Shown: positions 12,470-24,317, counted from the stretch's first letter. The stretch: DNA of 64,000 nt from Paguma larvata (GCA_030068075.1 CM057827.1:67718500-67782499), one strand, 5' to 3'. Numbers and translations: made by a program. The notes: generated by a model not told the origin, from the letters alone.

Positions 12470-12900
12470 GTGTTGGTCAGAGTTCCCCAGAAAAAAAGTA
12501 CCACTAGGATGTATATATTTATATCTAGATCTATATATATCTATACATCTAGAGAAAGAGAGATTTTAAGAAATCGGCTCATGCAATCATGCAATTGTAG
12601 AGACTCAAGATTTGCAGAGACCCAGGGAAGAGTTTATGTTAAAGCTCGGGTCTGAAGACAGTCTGCTGGTAGAATTCTCTCTTCCTAGGTAAGGTCAGTC
12701 TTTTTTTTTTTTTTTTTTTTTAAGGCCTTCAAATGAATGGATAAACTCCACCCACATTATGGAGGATAATCTGCTTTATTCAAAGTCTACTGACAAATGT
12801 TAATATCATCTAAAATTTCTTTAGGCAAACCAAATATTTGAGTGTCATGCTCTAGCCAAGCTGACACATAAAATTAGTCATCTTAACTCCAGTATCATGG
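12470..12900 (-). mobile_element. LTR-type repeat (MaLR-like), antisense
   Basis: Read on the minus strand it begins near 'gatgactaattttatgtgtc', has a polyadenylation-like AT-rich region, and ends 'ctgaccaacac', the usual form of a widespread mammalian LTR group whose ends resemble MaLR. It contains 'gccttcaaatgaatggataa' and 'ccacccacattatggaggat', shared with the longer copy at 40194-40874. A T21 run interrupts it at about 12701-12721. The family name is from memory only. Confidence 0.7.
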
Positions 12901-13056
12901 GATAAATAATTACGGGAAATAGAGATGATTAACTTGGAAGGGAGAAAAGTTGGGGAGATAGATATGTAAAACCTGTTTGAAAACATCTAAAATTAAAGAG
13001 AGAGAGAGAGAAAGAGGGATTTAGACCCAGCCATTATAATTCTGAAGTGTTATCTT

Positions 13057-13230
13057 TTTTTTAATGTTTATTTATTTTTGAGGGGGGGGGTGCTACGTGG
13101 GGAAGGGCAGAAAGAGAGAGCTGTCAGCACAGAGCCTAATGTGGGTCTTGAACCCATGAACCATGAGATCATGATCTGAGCCAAAATCAAGAAAATGATG
13201 CTCAACCAACTGAGCCCCCAGATCCCCCAA
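13057..13230 (-). mobile_element. CAN-SINE, minus strand, with TSD
   Basis: The complement shows the SINE head at the right-hand end and the T-rich (A-rich on the minus strand) tail at the left. The 12-bp duplication AAGTGTTATCTT is at 13045-13056 and 13231-13242. The middle of the element is shortened, and a G9 run lies near 13082. Confidence 0.93.
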
Positions 13231-13429
13231 AAGTGTTATCTTAAGATGAAGGGTAAAAACTACAAACAAATCTGGAGAAGAATATTTTTAACAGCTAAGC
13301 TATCTAATTTAAATGAGAAGAATACACATAAAGAAAAAAATATGTGGCAAGGTCTTAATCTTCAAAGAAATTTACACTTTAATTGTGAAGACAAAAATGT
13401 AGATATGAAATAAAACTAATTCACTCAAT

Positions 13430-13560
13430 GAACAAATTTTATTAGTTACTTATCATGTGCCAAGTACTTTTCTATACATTAGAAATACAGTGACAAACAA
13501 GAAAATCTGCCTGCCATCATGAAGCTCATATTCTCATGGAAAGATACAGAAAATAATTAA
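13430..13560 (+). repeat. ancient dispersed repeat (family not named)
   Basis: Contains 'cttatcatgtgccaagtact' and 'catgaagctcatattctcat', the diverged form of a very common old mammalian repeat with the 'tactatgtgccaggcactg' and 'catggagcttacattctagt' signatures. Related diverged copies are near 14880-15010 and 20005-20120. I cannot assign the family with confidence. Confidence 0.55.
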
Positions 13561-14269
13561 AACATGGAACTGTAGTATAGAGTATGCTAAAAGCAGTAAC
13601 TTGTAGGAAGACTGTGGAGTCTGGCTCCTTATTAACAACCTAGGTGTGACTCTTCAGGCCAGATCAGAGGCTTTATCTAGCAGGCTGCATGGGGAAAGCT
13701 GCCCTCCCCACGTCAGACCCAATACACAGCCAGTGCACTGCAGTCTGAAGCGAGTTGCCAAGTCCCAGGCCCTCTTGGCCAGCCATGGTCTTATGCACAT
13801 CCACATACTTGGCCCAGCACCTTCATTTCAAGGCTTCTTTATTAGGGAGTCTTCACATGAGGCTTTCTCCAGGCTCCTCTGCCTACAACTCCTTATGGGA
13901 ATGAACTATGGAAAAGACACTTTTCCCCACTCTGAATCAGTATTCAGTCCTTTTCCACTTCTAGTCTTGTTCTCCCTCCCATCACCCCTTGGGTCTACAA
14001 AACTGCAGGAACCTTTTCTTCAGTTCTCCCTTAGCTGTGAAACAACCCCCACATCTGTGCTGATCTACCTGCCCCCCTTGACCAGTGTGTCTTTCCATAG
14101 GGAAAAAGAATGAGGGAATCCATGTTTTCACCAGTTTGGCTATTAGACTATAGCAGTTAGTGATTAAAGGTTTAGTTGTCCTTTCCTTTTGGCTTACTGT
14201 CAGAGTTGGCTACTCTGACTCTTGACAATTCAGCTTTTCCCACATCAACGAGCTCCAGAGAGAAACTAT
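13561..14269. other. GC-elevated spacer with a 155-codon open frame
   Basis: This stretch is clearly richer in G and C than its neighbours. A plus-strand open frame spans 13646-14113 (155 codons). The predicted product has no domain, signal peptide or motif I recognise, and its Ser, Pro and Leu content looks like translated non-coding DNA. It could be an old LTR or unique sequence. I treat it as unassigned. Confidence 0.4.
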
Positions 14270-14625
14270 CTTAGTCAGTTCCAACTGTTGTAACAGAATA
14301 CTGTAGAATGGATGGCTTAAACAACGAATCTTTATTTCTCATAGTTCTGGAGGCTGTAAGTCTGAGATAAGGATGCCGGCACAGTTAGGTTCTTGACAAA
14401 GGCCCTCTGACCTTTGATTTACAGATGGCCATACTCTCAATGTATCTCCCCAAGGCAGAAAGAGGGAAATGATCTCTCCTGTGTTTCTTCTTAAAAGGGC
14501 ACTAATCCCATTCATGAGAGCTCCACCATCATGATCGAATTACCCCCAAAGGTTCTACCTCCTAATACCATTTCACTGGGGGTTATGATTTCAGCATAAT
14601 GAATCAGAGCAAGAAAAGTTAAGGG
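14270..14625 (-). mobile_element. MLT1-type MaLR LTR, antisense
   Basis: On the plus strand it runs from 'cttagtcagttccaactgtt' through 'ggcttaaacaac', 'cagttctggaggctg'-like sequence and 'cactaatcccattcatgaga' to 'gattacccccaaaggttcta'-like sequence. This is the antisense order of an MLT1 LTR. The first few LTR bases at the right-hand end are eroded. Confidence 0.8.
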
Positions 14626-16199
14626 TCCTCCTCCAGTTTCATGTGGACTCCTACAACAACGGCGACAGCATTCCCGACATACAGAACAAAAGAGGACAAC
14701 TAGATACTCTATACAAGATGAGCTCCAAAATTTGGCCTTTATGCACTTGAATTGCCTGCAGGGGATCCAAGTGGAAAAATAAATAGGATGAAATATTAAT
14801 AGATAATTCGCAAAAGAAGGGTTCCTTGGTCAGATATACCTAAAAACAAATACATATTCTATCCTGCTCTTAAAGAGCTATTCATTTATTTATTCATTCA
14901 ACCTATATTGTGCAGTTCCTACTTTTTGCCATAAACTATGTTTCACTTTGGAATATAGAACTGAGTAAGATGAACATGGTCTCTGACTTCAGGAAGCTTA
15001 TAGTCTGTGGGTGAGAGATGAATCAAACAAATAATTATTTAAGTTACAATTGGGATAATTCTACAAGTGAGTCATATGAAGTTCCAGGAATGTGTAAAAC
15101 AGGGGGCCAAATCTAGCTTACGGAGCCCCCATGTTACTCATATGAATGTATTTAAATCCCACCATTGTGAAATCCATCAAAATTACTTAAATAAGGATTA
15201 CCAAGAGTTGTGAGATTTTTTTAAACATATAAGTTGTTTTATTTCCCCTGCAAAATATCTATTCCACGTAAAAAGCAAACCTTGGAATGTAGTTTGAAAA
15301 ATCCTCAAGAAGAAAACAAGGGAAAATTTAACAAGTAGTCAAGTCTTCACTGCCAGCATGTGGTTTTCCTTTTCTTCAAAGAAAGAACAAGACCGAAGGT
15401 GTGGAGGCAGGACACACAAGGCAGTTTGGAGCACACAAAGTAGAACATTCTTATTCTAGCTGGACCAGCTAAAGCAGTTCTGACCAGGCGGGCACTAAAA
15501 GAGAAATTGTAAAAGTTACTTGCACTGTGTCACTTGACCACCCAAATTGCTCCCATTCCCTACTTCACACACTAAAAGTGATGACATTCCTTTCTCTCTT
15601 TTCCTCCCATTCTAGCGACATAGTAAGGCTGTCACAGCTGTGTTTAATGAATGAAAGAATGAATGAACTCTGATCTCTTTGCTATGTGTAATGAATAAAA
15701 TATTATTGATATTAATAATGAAATACAGTTATTCAACTTTTAACTGGCACGGATTGAAATCTCATTTCTGATGTCTGGAACTGTGCTTTGAATCATCAAA
15801 GAACTTTAAATCAGTTGAATGTTCAGGCTGAATATATTTATATATTTTTTTTCTTTTCTGGTAGAAGTGTGAGTCAAGGATACTGGAGTTAGAAATATGC
15901 ACTGGAAGGGCCAGGATTTAGTGTGCCCTCTCAAATCCTCCCTCTCCCCCTGCTGCTGTTGTCCTCCCAAACACACTCTACTAAATTCTCAGTCAGCGTT
16001 TTCACGAGACAATTTACATGAGAAAAATTTTAAATACTGACCATTTTTGGATTCACTAAATAAATCGGAGTCAATCACTATAATTAGATTAATGGTATAG
16101 GAAGATGTTAAAAATATGCTAACTAAAAGTGCAAATTCAGTGTGAGCTCCCATTTCTGTTTAAAAAAATGCATGTGTACAGTTATAGAAAGTTTACTTT
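14626..16199. other. spacer with one ancient repeat fragment
   Basis: No gene seen. At 14880-15010 a diverged copy of the same ancient repeat as 13430-13560 is visible ('ttcatttatttattcattca', then 'caggaagcttatagtctgtg'). Near 15645-15668 there is a short GAAT-rich run. The remainder was not recognised. Confidence 0.45.
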
Positions 16200-16286
16200 T
16201 CAACTGCACGATTAGGTATTTACCCAAAGAATACTAAAATACTAATCCAAAGAGATACAGGTCCCCTGATGTTTATAGCAGCATTA
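16200..16286 (+). mobile_element. short L1 ORF2 fragment
   Basis: Matches the segment coding the end of L1 ORF2: 'gtatttacccaaagaatact' followed by 'cctgatgtttatagcagcat'. It is directly followed by a minus-strand SINE. The L1 does not continue after the SINE, so the fragment was already cut or is bounded here. Confidence 0.7.
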
Positions 16287-16490
16287 AATTAATGTTTATT
16301 TATTTTCAACAGAGAGAGCATGCGAGCAAGCACCAGCGGGAGAGGGGCAAAGAGAGAGGGAGACAGAGAATCCTAAGCAGGCTCTGTGCTGACGGCAGAG
16401 AATAGGATGCAGGGCTCCAATCCACAAGCTGTGAGACCCTGACCAGAGCTGAAGTCGGAGCTTAACAGACTGACCAACCCAGGCACCCCA
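16287..16490 (-). mobile_element. CAN-SINE, minus strand
   Basis: The complement of a full carnivore SINE. The tail is at the left ('aatgtttatttattttcaac') and the head at the right, ending 'caacccaggcacccc'. Internal sequence retains 'ggctctgtgctgacggcaga'. Confidence 0.93.
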
Positions 16491-17725
16491 TGTACATTCT
16501 GAAAGAAATGGTCTTGGTAAAGGATCTAGGATAAGAGCCCAGAGCAGTGAAGGCCAGTTTCCATGTGAATATCAACACTTTACATAGGCTCTTGAAAAGA
16601 GAGCTGATGAATAGAGCCTTTTTAATGACTAACCCTCCCTTTTTTGTCAAAATACACTTTGTTCAATGTAAAACAGTTCCTGCAGGAAAAAGTGAGACAC
16701 TGAAGTGCCAAACTGACTTTCATGAATCTATGAATCGCATAACTTCATAGTAACCCTCCAGAAATTTTTCACAAACACTCTCTGTGCACAAGACAAAGAA
16801 TTTTTGTGTTACACATGTGGTACGGGATGAAGTGAAGGATACAAGTGGGAATAAAATTATTTCTGCTTGAGAAAGTTTACAAAATAGAACGGGAGACAGA
16901 CAACCAATCATCATGAAAAGTGGAATAAATTAATGTAACCCTATGAGGATTAACTGGTTCAGTGACAGGAAAGAAAGTAGGGATACTTGGAAGTATTCCA
17001 AGTTCATCAGGACAAAGAGCATGAGGGCACGGAAGTACATGGTATACTTAGAAAAATGGCTAAAAGCTAGCTTAATGGAAGAAAGCATTGGGAGGTGGTC
17101 TGTACACGCAGAGTGAAATCACTTCCGGCAACCTATGAATGCCACAATAGGAAATGTGACTATATTTTGTAGACCACAGGCAGTCACCTAAGGTTTTTAT
17201 TGAGCATAAAAGGTAGAGTGGTGTGTTGAAGGCTAAAGACAGATATCAATTAGAAAGTTACTAGAATACTTTGGCATGACATGACGTCACTACCTGCAGT
17301 AGAAACAACTGAAAATAAATAATACATTTATGAAGCACCATTGGACAGGCAGCACAAACAGAACTCAGTAATTTACGAGTGGTGAGGGTGAGGGCAATGA
17401 AAGTTTCAAAGGTAACTGAGGTTAAGTGCATGAGTGACCGTGAAGATGAAGGACCAGCCCTACTGATTAAGTTTAATTTGGCTTTGAGTCATCATGCAAA
17501 TTCTTGGGAATCAGAGTTAGAATTTCAGGAAGAACATGTAAGGTTGATAGTTATTGCCCAGAAAACAGGAAAGGATAATAAATAATATGTGTTGAACAAT
17601 AAAAAGACCTAAACCAGAAGTACAGGGAAAGATTACATACCTTTTTGAAGGTTAATCAAAGGAAGCAGAAACCATGTGATACGGACAAATAAGGAGAAAG
17701 ATAATAAGCTGAATATTATAATTCT
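16491..17725. other. spacer, nothing recognised
   Basis: Mixed-composition sequence with only short open frames (60-68 codons) without recognisable domains. No repeat could be assigned with confidence. Confidence 0.4.
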
Positions 17726-17741
17726 TTAAAATTAAGAAGAA

Positions 17742-17940
17742 GAGGGGCGCCTGGGTGGCTCAGCTGGTTAAGTGGCCGACTTCAGCTCAGGTCATGATCT
17801 CACGGTCTGTGAGTTGGAGCCCCGCATCAGGCTCTATGCTGACGGCTCAGAGCCTGGAGCCTGCTTCAGATTCCGTATCTCCCTCTCTCTGCCCTTTCCC
17901 TGCTCATACTCTGTCTCTGTCTCTCAAAAATAAATAAACG
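17742..17940 (+). mobile_element. young CAN-SINE with perfect 16-bp TSD
   Basis: Head 'ggggcgcctgggtggctcag' (after a short lead-in at 17742-17744) and the full family body, ending in 'aaataaataaacg'. The target-site duplication TTAAAATTAAGAAGAA is at 17726-17741 and 17941-17956 with no mismatch. The intact head, clean tail and perfect TSD point to a recent insertion. Confidence 0.97.
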
Positions 17941-17956
17941 TTAAAATTAAGAAGAA

Positions 17957-18689
17957 AACAATCTTTCTTACTTCTTTGATCCGAATTTAAGAAATGGGAT
18001 AAAAATTAGTAAGGAACAATGTCAGGGAATCAGTGGAGCAGAAAGGTTAAAGAATGAAGACTGTCCGCCCGTGGGTGAATACAGCAGGAAACTTGGGGAA
18101 GCTGAGGCCCTCAAAGAATGACCAAAAATGGCAAACAGTACATTACTGATGACATCTGAAACAGCAGTTTCAGGAAAATGTGGAAGAAACCATAAAGAAA
18201 CATTTTAATGGGTGGTAAAGAAATGGAGACAGCATTTTAAAACAGTCTTTCAAAAACTTTAATAAAGATAAGAGGTGTCAATTTGGCAGAGAAGGCCTGG
18301 GAATGAGCTTTGGTTATTTTGTTTACATTTGAAACATGGGAGACTTTGATATATTTGTTGCCTGAAGAAAATCTAGTGAAGATAAAGAAATTAGTCATAA
18401 ATTGAGTGATAAATTATGGACAACAATTATGGAACAGAGGACAGTAATGAACTCTATCAATAACAAGAATGAATTCAATCAAGGACAAAGGAACTAACCC
18501 TGGAAACTAGGAACACTTTTTCCGTAAAGCAAGGAGAAATAATATGAAAGTCCAGGAAAAAGTCAGTCTATTGGAAGGGAAGGATGTTGAGAGCAGTATG
18601 TTGGCTTGTTTCATTACCACTAAAGCATAGAGCAACGCCCTGGCTTATGATAATACATGGATTTAATAATTTTATATCGTATCAGGGAT
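17957..18689. other. spacer, nothing recognised
   Basis: AT-rich sequence between a SINE and an L1 tail. No gene or repeat was recognised. Confidence 0.4.
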
Positions 18690-18705
18690 TCACACAATAA
18701 TTTTT

Positions 18706-19397
18706 TATAACAGTTTATTTTCAAATTGGTTTACATATAACACCCAGTGTTCATCCCAACATGTGCCCTCTTTAATGCCCGTCACCCCCTCTCCCCCCCC
18801 CACCCCTCTCACCCTCAGTTTGTTCTTAGTCTTTGAGAGTCTCTTATGTTTTATCTCCCTCCCTCTCTGTGTCTTTTTTTCCTTTCCCCTCTTCCCCTCC
18901 CCCTGGTTTTTGCTTAGTCTCACAAAGTCCACCTATGCGTGGAAACATATGGTATCTGTCTTTTTCTGACTGACTTATTTCACTTAACATAATACCCTCC
19001 AGTTCCATCCATGTTGCTACACATGGCCAGATTTCATTTTTTCTCATTGCCACGTAGTAGTCCATTGTATATATGTACCACATCTTTATCCATTCGTCAG
19101 TTGATGGGCACTTGGTCTCTTCCCATGATTTGGCTATTGTCAAAAGTGCTGCTATGAACATTGGGGTACACGTGCCCATATGCATCAGCATTCCTGTGTC
19201 TCTTGGGTAGATTCTTAGCAGCGCTATTGCTGGGTCATAGGGTAGCTCTATTTTCATTTTTTTGAGGAACCTCCACACCGTTTTCCAGAGTGGCTGCACC
19301 AGTTTGCATTCCCACCAACAGTGTAGGAGGGTGCCTGCTTCTCCACATCCCCGCCAGCATCTATAGTTTCCTGATTTATTAATTTTAGCCACTCGAA
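18706..19397 (-). mobile_element. young 5'-truncated L1 tail, minus strand
   Basis: About 690 bp from the 3' end of a felid-type L1, read on the minus strand: the ORF2 C-terminus, then the purine-rich 3' UTR (its complement shows the long C run near 18793-18802), then an AATAAA-containing end. The 16-bp duplication TCACACAATAATTTTT is at 18690-18705 and 19398-19413. The long TSD and open coding part mark it as a recent insertion. Confidence 0.95.
18844..19397 (-). pseudogene. L1 ORF2 C-terminal fragment, still open
   Basis: About 184 codons of the L1 ORF2 C-terminus are open from the truncation point to the natural stop at 18844. The cysteine-bearing segment '[20 protein letters not shown]' shows the Cys and His residues typical of the ORF2 C-terminal zinc-knuckle-like region, followed by '[14 protein letters not shown]'. 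The endonuclease and reverse-transcriptase domains are absent, so it cannot move itself. The absence of stops reflects youth rather than function. Confidence 0.85.
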
Positions 19398-19413
19398 TCA
19401 CACAATAATTTTT

Positions 19414-20613
19414 CAACTTTAGAAAACTTTCGGTGGAATGCCATCTGACATAACTGGGCAGGTAGGGGCAGAGCTAACAGACCCAGAAGACAAAGGGACC
19501 CCTATGAAAAACAATTAATGCCACTGCATTTCGGCTTCCTGAAGAATCCTTTTAATTAAGAGAATAAACTGAATCTATTTAGTGCCTGAAAAATCCGGTT
19601 GCTCCTCACGGCTCAGTGCACATCATACTTTTATGTCAGCCATATTTCACAAATACCAGCTGCCTTAGAAAAAGATGGTGTCCATGAGATGGGCAGTTAA
19701 GGAAAAAGCCACAGTCCTTCTATTCAGAATAGGACACAACTGGCTAGACTGGGGTCATAATCCATCTGGATTCAAAATCCAACTCTGCCTCCTTGTGTGT
19801 GCCCAGAAGCACAAGTATGTTACTTAACCTCCCGGGCCTCTTTGTCTTCAATGACACTGACCTGAGAGGTTTGCTGTGAAGATGGAATAGCTGGTGCACA
19901 ATAAGAACCCATAAAAATTAGTCACCAGTTTCTTCTTCCTCCAGCTCTTCTCCTCTCTCTCCTCCTCCTCCTTCTTTATTCTACTATACTATAATTCTTA
20001 GTTAATTCCTTCAACAAACTTCTATTTAAAACTCACGATATGCCAGATACTCTACTATGCCCTGGATTTACACCGATAAATAAAATATACATGATTCCTG
20101 AGCTCTTTAAGCCTGCAAACTACTAGTACAGAAGGAAAATTTTGAGAAAATATATAAAAATATAAGGAAAAATGTATTTTATATTTTTAAATAACTTTAA
20201 GATATTTATGCACATAAATAAAATAAATATATGATTACAAATAGTGATAATTTCACTGAAAGGAAATAGTAGGAAGAAAACCGAATGATTCAAATAATTA
20301 TTCTAACGTGGAGGTAGGAGAGGGACTCTCTGAAAAACTGACAGTCAAATGGAGATATAAAAATCCCCAAGATTTTGAAAGCACAAATATTACTTAATTT
20401 TCCAAAAGTTATCCAAAATTTATTTACTCCCAGTCAGTTCAACCAGTGTATAAGTATATACATATAAGTGTATAAATATATACATTACATACATAGAATT
20501 TCTGTGATGGGGGAAAAAAACGGAAAAATCTTTGCTTGAAGTCTGAGATTGTTTCTATAAAAAACAAATTAGGTCAATTAAAAACTCGACGTTTAAAGAA
20601 GCCAACAAAATAT
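19414..20613. other. spacer with MIR and an ancient repeat fragment
   Basis: Contains a plus-strand MIR at about 19755-19925 and a diverged copy of the ancient 'tgccag...actctactatgcc' repeat at about 20005-20120. A CT-rich patch is at 19930-19980. 20140-20500 is AT-rich with nothing recognised. Confidence 0.5.
19755..19925 (+). mobile_element. MIR
   Basis: Diverged MIR (ancient tRNA-derived SINE) showing 'gttacttaacctcccgggcc' in place of the core 'gttacttaacctctctgtgc', with a preceding 'aatccaactctgcctcc' and a following 'gatggaatag' segment in the right order. Confidence 0.7.
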
Positions 20614-20623
20614 TTTAAAAGAC

Positions 20624-20628
20624 TTTTA

Positions 20629-20680
<52 letters not shown>

Positions 20681-20894
20681 TTAGAGAAAGCAGCGGAGAA
20701 AGTGAGCTGAGGACAAAGGCACAGGGAGAGAGAGAGACAGAGACAGAGAGAATCTTAAGCAGACTCCACAACTCAGCGCAGAGCTAGATGCAGCACGGGG
20801 CTTAATCTCCTGACCCTAAGATCATGACCCTGAGATAATGACCTATGCCAAAATCAAGTGGGTGGCTCAACCAACGGAACCACGCAGGTGCCAC
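20624..20894 (-). mobile_element. CAN-SINE, minus strand, tail expanded to (TTA)n
   Basis: A minus-strand carnivore SINE whose A-rich tail has become about 19 ATT/TTA units at 20626-20682. The 10-bp duplication TTTAAAAGAC is at 20614-20623 and 20895-20904. Open frames rich in Tyr across the tail are artefacts of the triplet repeat. Confidence 0.93.
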
Positions 20895-20904
20895 TTTAAA
20901 AGAC

Positions 20905-23285
20905 ATTTAAATGAGTGTTACATGTTTTCACTAATTTTCATCAAACTAGTATATGTAGAAGATAAAATCTAAAGCTAAATTAGCCAAATTTATAACCATA
21001 AGGAAACAAGACTATACTGAAAGGACAACTAATTATATTAATTCATATAATCTCTGTCATGTAGCTATTGCTGTAATGTGGTCTGAAGTGTCAGGAAAAG
21101 GATCTTAGCTCTTCCTGCTGATAAAAAATGGGAAGGTTAATTATAATTAGGCTATAAGACTGATAAAAACATCTATGGTAAAACATTCAAAAAGAGGAGT
21201 TGGAAAAGTGTGGTGAGATTATACAAATTTCAGAATTTGAGGTGAAGTAGAAATAATAAAGAATGCAAGTTACGCTAAACTGGTGATCAAAATCAATAAA
21301 ATAAAAAAGAAAGACATATATCTGATACTTAAGTCAAGGGGGTTGATTTCCTTTTACTTAACCAGACTGCCAAAATTCAGGAGGTGGGATAGCCATGGCT
21401 TAGCTTCACAGCTTAGAGAAGGAAAAGAAGGGAAACTTTAGAACCTGACTCGAATTAGTGGATGTCTTCTCTGCCATAGGACTTAAAATATACAAGTGAA
21501 TGCAAAATTCACTGGCCTCACCTAAGGGCCCTGAAATTCATGACTGACAAATCATGATATGGTTATGTCAGTTATGTATTATTACCATGTGTAGATAAAA
21601 CAAGAAATATATTAATTGTAATATAAAAATATTCAATATACTTGGTTCCCTACTATAAAAATAAAAATAAATGCAATTTAGGTATACTTGGAGAAATAAA
21701 TCAAATATATTTAAAGACAGGCACCAGTTTCTGTACTGAAGGTAGTTATTAGCTTCAAAGTAAAAGTGACTAGCTCAAACAATAAATGTATGAAGTCGAT
21801 GGTACTGCAAATTTGCTCCTTTTCATTAGCTTGTAACATTAGCTTGAATTCTATATTCATATGTGGTGTGTGTTTTTCTATATTACAACAATTACCGGTT
21901 GATGATTGCCACATAAAAAGAAGTATTTTAGGTGTTTTTACCTCTACTTACCACACTTCTTTGCACTTAATGAATTTAAAATCATGACATTGTTTCTTTG
22001 GAAAATCTTTAATTGTAATTCATAGCTTTGAATAAGTTCTATGCACCCTATGAAAATTTCACTATGAGAAATTAAGTTGGTGAGAGTTTACTTTGGATGT
22101 TATCATTTTTAATAATTTATAGGCAACACTTTTTGGTATTTCTAGGTGGTATGAGACAAAAAGCCTAAAATATTTAAAAAACTTAAAGTCTTTTCTTTTG
22201 GACCTTATACAAATCATATAAAATCAGGGGGCAGGAGGGGAATAATTCTCAGGGAAGCAAAACTAAATTCAAGATTTAAACATTTCTATGTTGAAATTTA
22301 GTCCACAGTGATATACATATACTGACTTCTCATTGAGATGAATATCAATAAATTGACCGACCTGAGAGATAAATATTGATTTTAGCAAGCCCAAGGTCTG
22401 CATTTATGTCAGACAATTCTTCTTGATATTTCCTAGGATACAAAGTCAATAGACGAACTGTTATATTTATATTCTGAATAATTTTCCAAGTCTGCAGGAA
22501 AGTTAGGTTTTTCACTCTGTTATGGAGAAGTACTGACCAATTTACATCTATATTTTGTGAAACGTCACTAAAAATATCCAAACGGGGTATTACTCATATT
22601 TGTTGCTCCAATATTTGACTCACTTTAATAACACTATCATTCCAATTCAGTGCTATTACTTACATTTCAATATTGTTCTATTTAATAGATTTCTTTTTAT
22701 ATGTCACCATCATATTTGGACTACTTTGACATAAGGTCAGTGAAGTTAGCCCAGAAAAAAACTAAAATTTAGCTATTGGGTGAAATATATTCTTCTGATT
22801 GTTTGGCAGTAATTAAAATAATAAGCATACAGATGTTTTCCTGAGTTGTTTATAAATTAAGTGGATAAAGATTCTGGCATTCTATACACAAGGATAACAT
22901 TCTTTTCTGATGGGGATACTGCATTGCCCTTGCCATGACTTCATTTTCATGACTTTGGTCTCATCTAAAGGGACTGACAGCAGCACTAGGTATATACTCA
23001 AGCTTTAAACAGGCATCAAAGCATCTGCTTTAAAATAAATTCAGAGTCCTAGTGATGATAGCCTGAATTTCTGAACCAGGAATTCATTACTATCAATGGT
23101 AAGTTAGTATAAATAAATAACCTAACACAAATTTTGAACAGTGCTCAAAATATTAGAATTCTTTTTTTTTTCCACACTGAGTCTTGATTCCAAGGAAGTT
23201 AGTTAACAGGTATAATTCTTTCTCAGCCTCTTGGGAGAATATGGTGATATAACTGTAGATACACAAAGCTACTATAAATAAAACA
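20905..23285. other. spacer, nothing recognised
   Basis: About 2.4 kb of AT-rich sequence with only short open frames. No gene, RNA gene or repeat family was recognised. Confidence 0.4.
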
Positions 23286-23905
23286 CAGTAAAACCTTGAA
23301 TTGCGAGTAACTTGTTCTGCAAGTATTCCGCAAGACAAACAAACATTTCTAATAAATTTTAACTTGATAAATGAGCAATGTCACAATATGAGTAGTATAT
23401 GCCAAACTTGTTACATGATCACAACCAAGCCAATGGCTTCTCTGTCTCTCTCTCCCTACAGGATTGTGGGTGATCGTCAATGCAATGTCACATTTCCGCA
23501 AAATCCTCAAAGGAGGCAAAACCAAGTGTCACCGGATAGGTTCCTTGTTAAAGTTGCATTAAAAAGAAAAAGATTTCATTGAGTCAGGAAATACCAGTGA
23601 TTCCATTAGTGATAATAAAAGTCATCCTACACAATAACCCTCCTCTCTCTTGTCTCCTTCACAACAGCCACAAAGGTTTTCACAGGTAAGTGCAGGTTGA
23701 TTTATTTTTTTTATATTTTGTATTTTCTTTATTATTTTGTATTATGTTACAGTATTGTGATCACTTTTACAGGAACATTTTTGGGTTGTGGAATGAATCA
23801 TCTAAGTTTCCATTATTTCTTACGGCGATATACACTTTGATATACAAGTGCTTTGGATTATAAGCATGTTTCTGGAACGAATTATACTCACAATCCAATG
23901 TTTAT
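23286..23905 (+). mobile_element. pogo/Tigger-like non-autonomous DNA element
   Basis: The left end 'cagtaaaaccttgaattgcg' and the complement of the right end ('ataaacattggattgtgag') form imperfect terminal inverted repeats. The interior has the recognisable 'gcaagacaaacaaacatttc' and 'aatgtcacatttccgcaaaa' segments. A left terminus beginning CAGT is usual for pogo-type elements. I see no transposase frame, so it was probably moved by a related active element. The exact family was not checked. Confidence 0.6.
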
Positions 23906-23931
23906 ATCTCTCTTGAGTATCATTTCTACCA

Positions 23932-24317
23932 GATAATTTTCCAGGGCTGCCCTAACAAAGTATCACAGGCTTAAACCACAGAAATTTATTTCCTCACAAT
24001 TCTGGAGGGTAGATGTCTGAGATCAAGGTATCAGCAGAATTGGTTTCTTCCGAGGGCCTCTCTCCTTGACATGAGATGACCAATATCTTTTTCTAATATT
24101 GTCATGTGCTCTTCCCTCTGTGTATCTGTCAGTATCCTAATCTCCTCTTCTTATAAGGATTATATTATATTGAATTAAGGCCCACTTCAATGACTTCATT
24201 TAACCATAATTACCTCTTTAAAGGCCCTATCTCCAAAATACAGTCACATTCTGAGGCACTCAAGATTAGGACCTCGACATATGAATTTTTAGAGACACAG
24301 TTCAGCCTATTACAGGA
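23932..24317 (-). mobile_element. MLT1-type MaLR LTR, antisense
   Basis: Antisense MLT1 order: 'ccagggctgccctaacaaag', 'ttaaaccacagaaatttatt', 'tcttcttataaggat', 'ggcccacttcaatgacttca', 'gacatatgaatttttagaga' and an end resembling 'cagcctattaca'. It lies only about 25 bp beyond the pogo-like element. Confidence 0.85.

Noticed and set aside
17742..17940. tRNA gene at SINE heads
   Set aside because: The tRNA-like heads are the 5' parts of SINEs with full SINE bodies and TSDs. None folds as a functional tRNA that I can see.
23670..23700. Strong splice-donor consensus (CAG followed by GTAAGT)
   Set aside because: It is inside the pogo-like element and has no partner exon or frame. A single consensus match is expected by chance.
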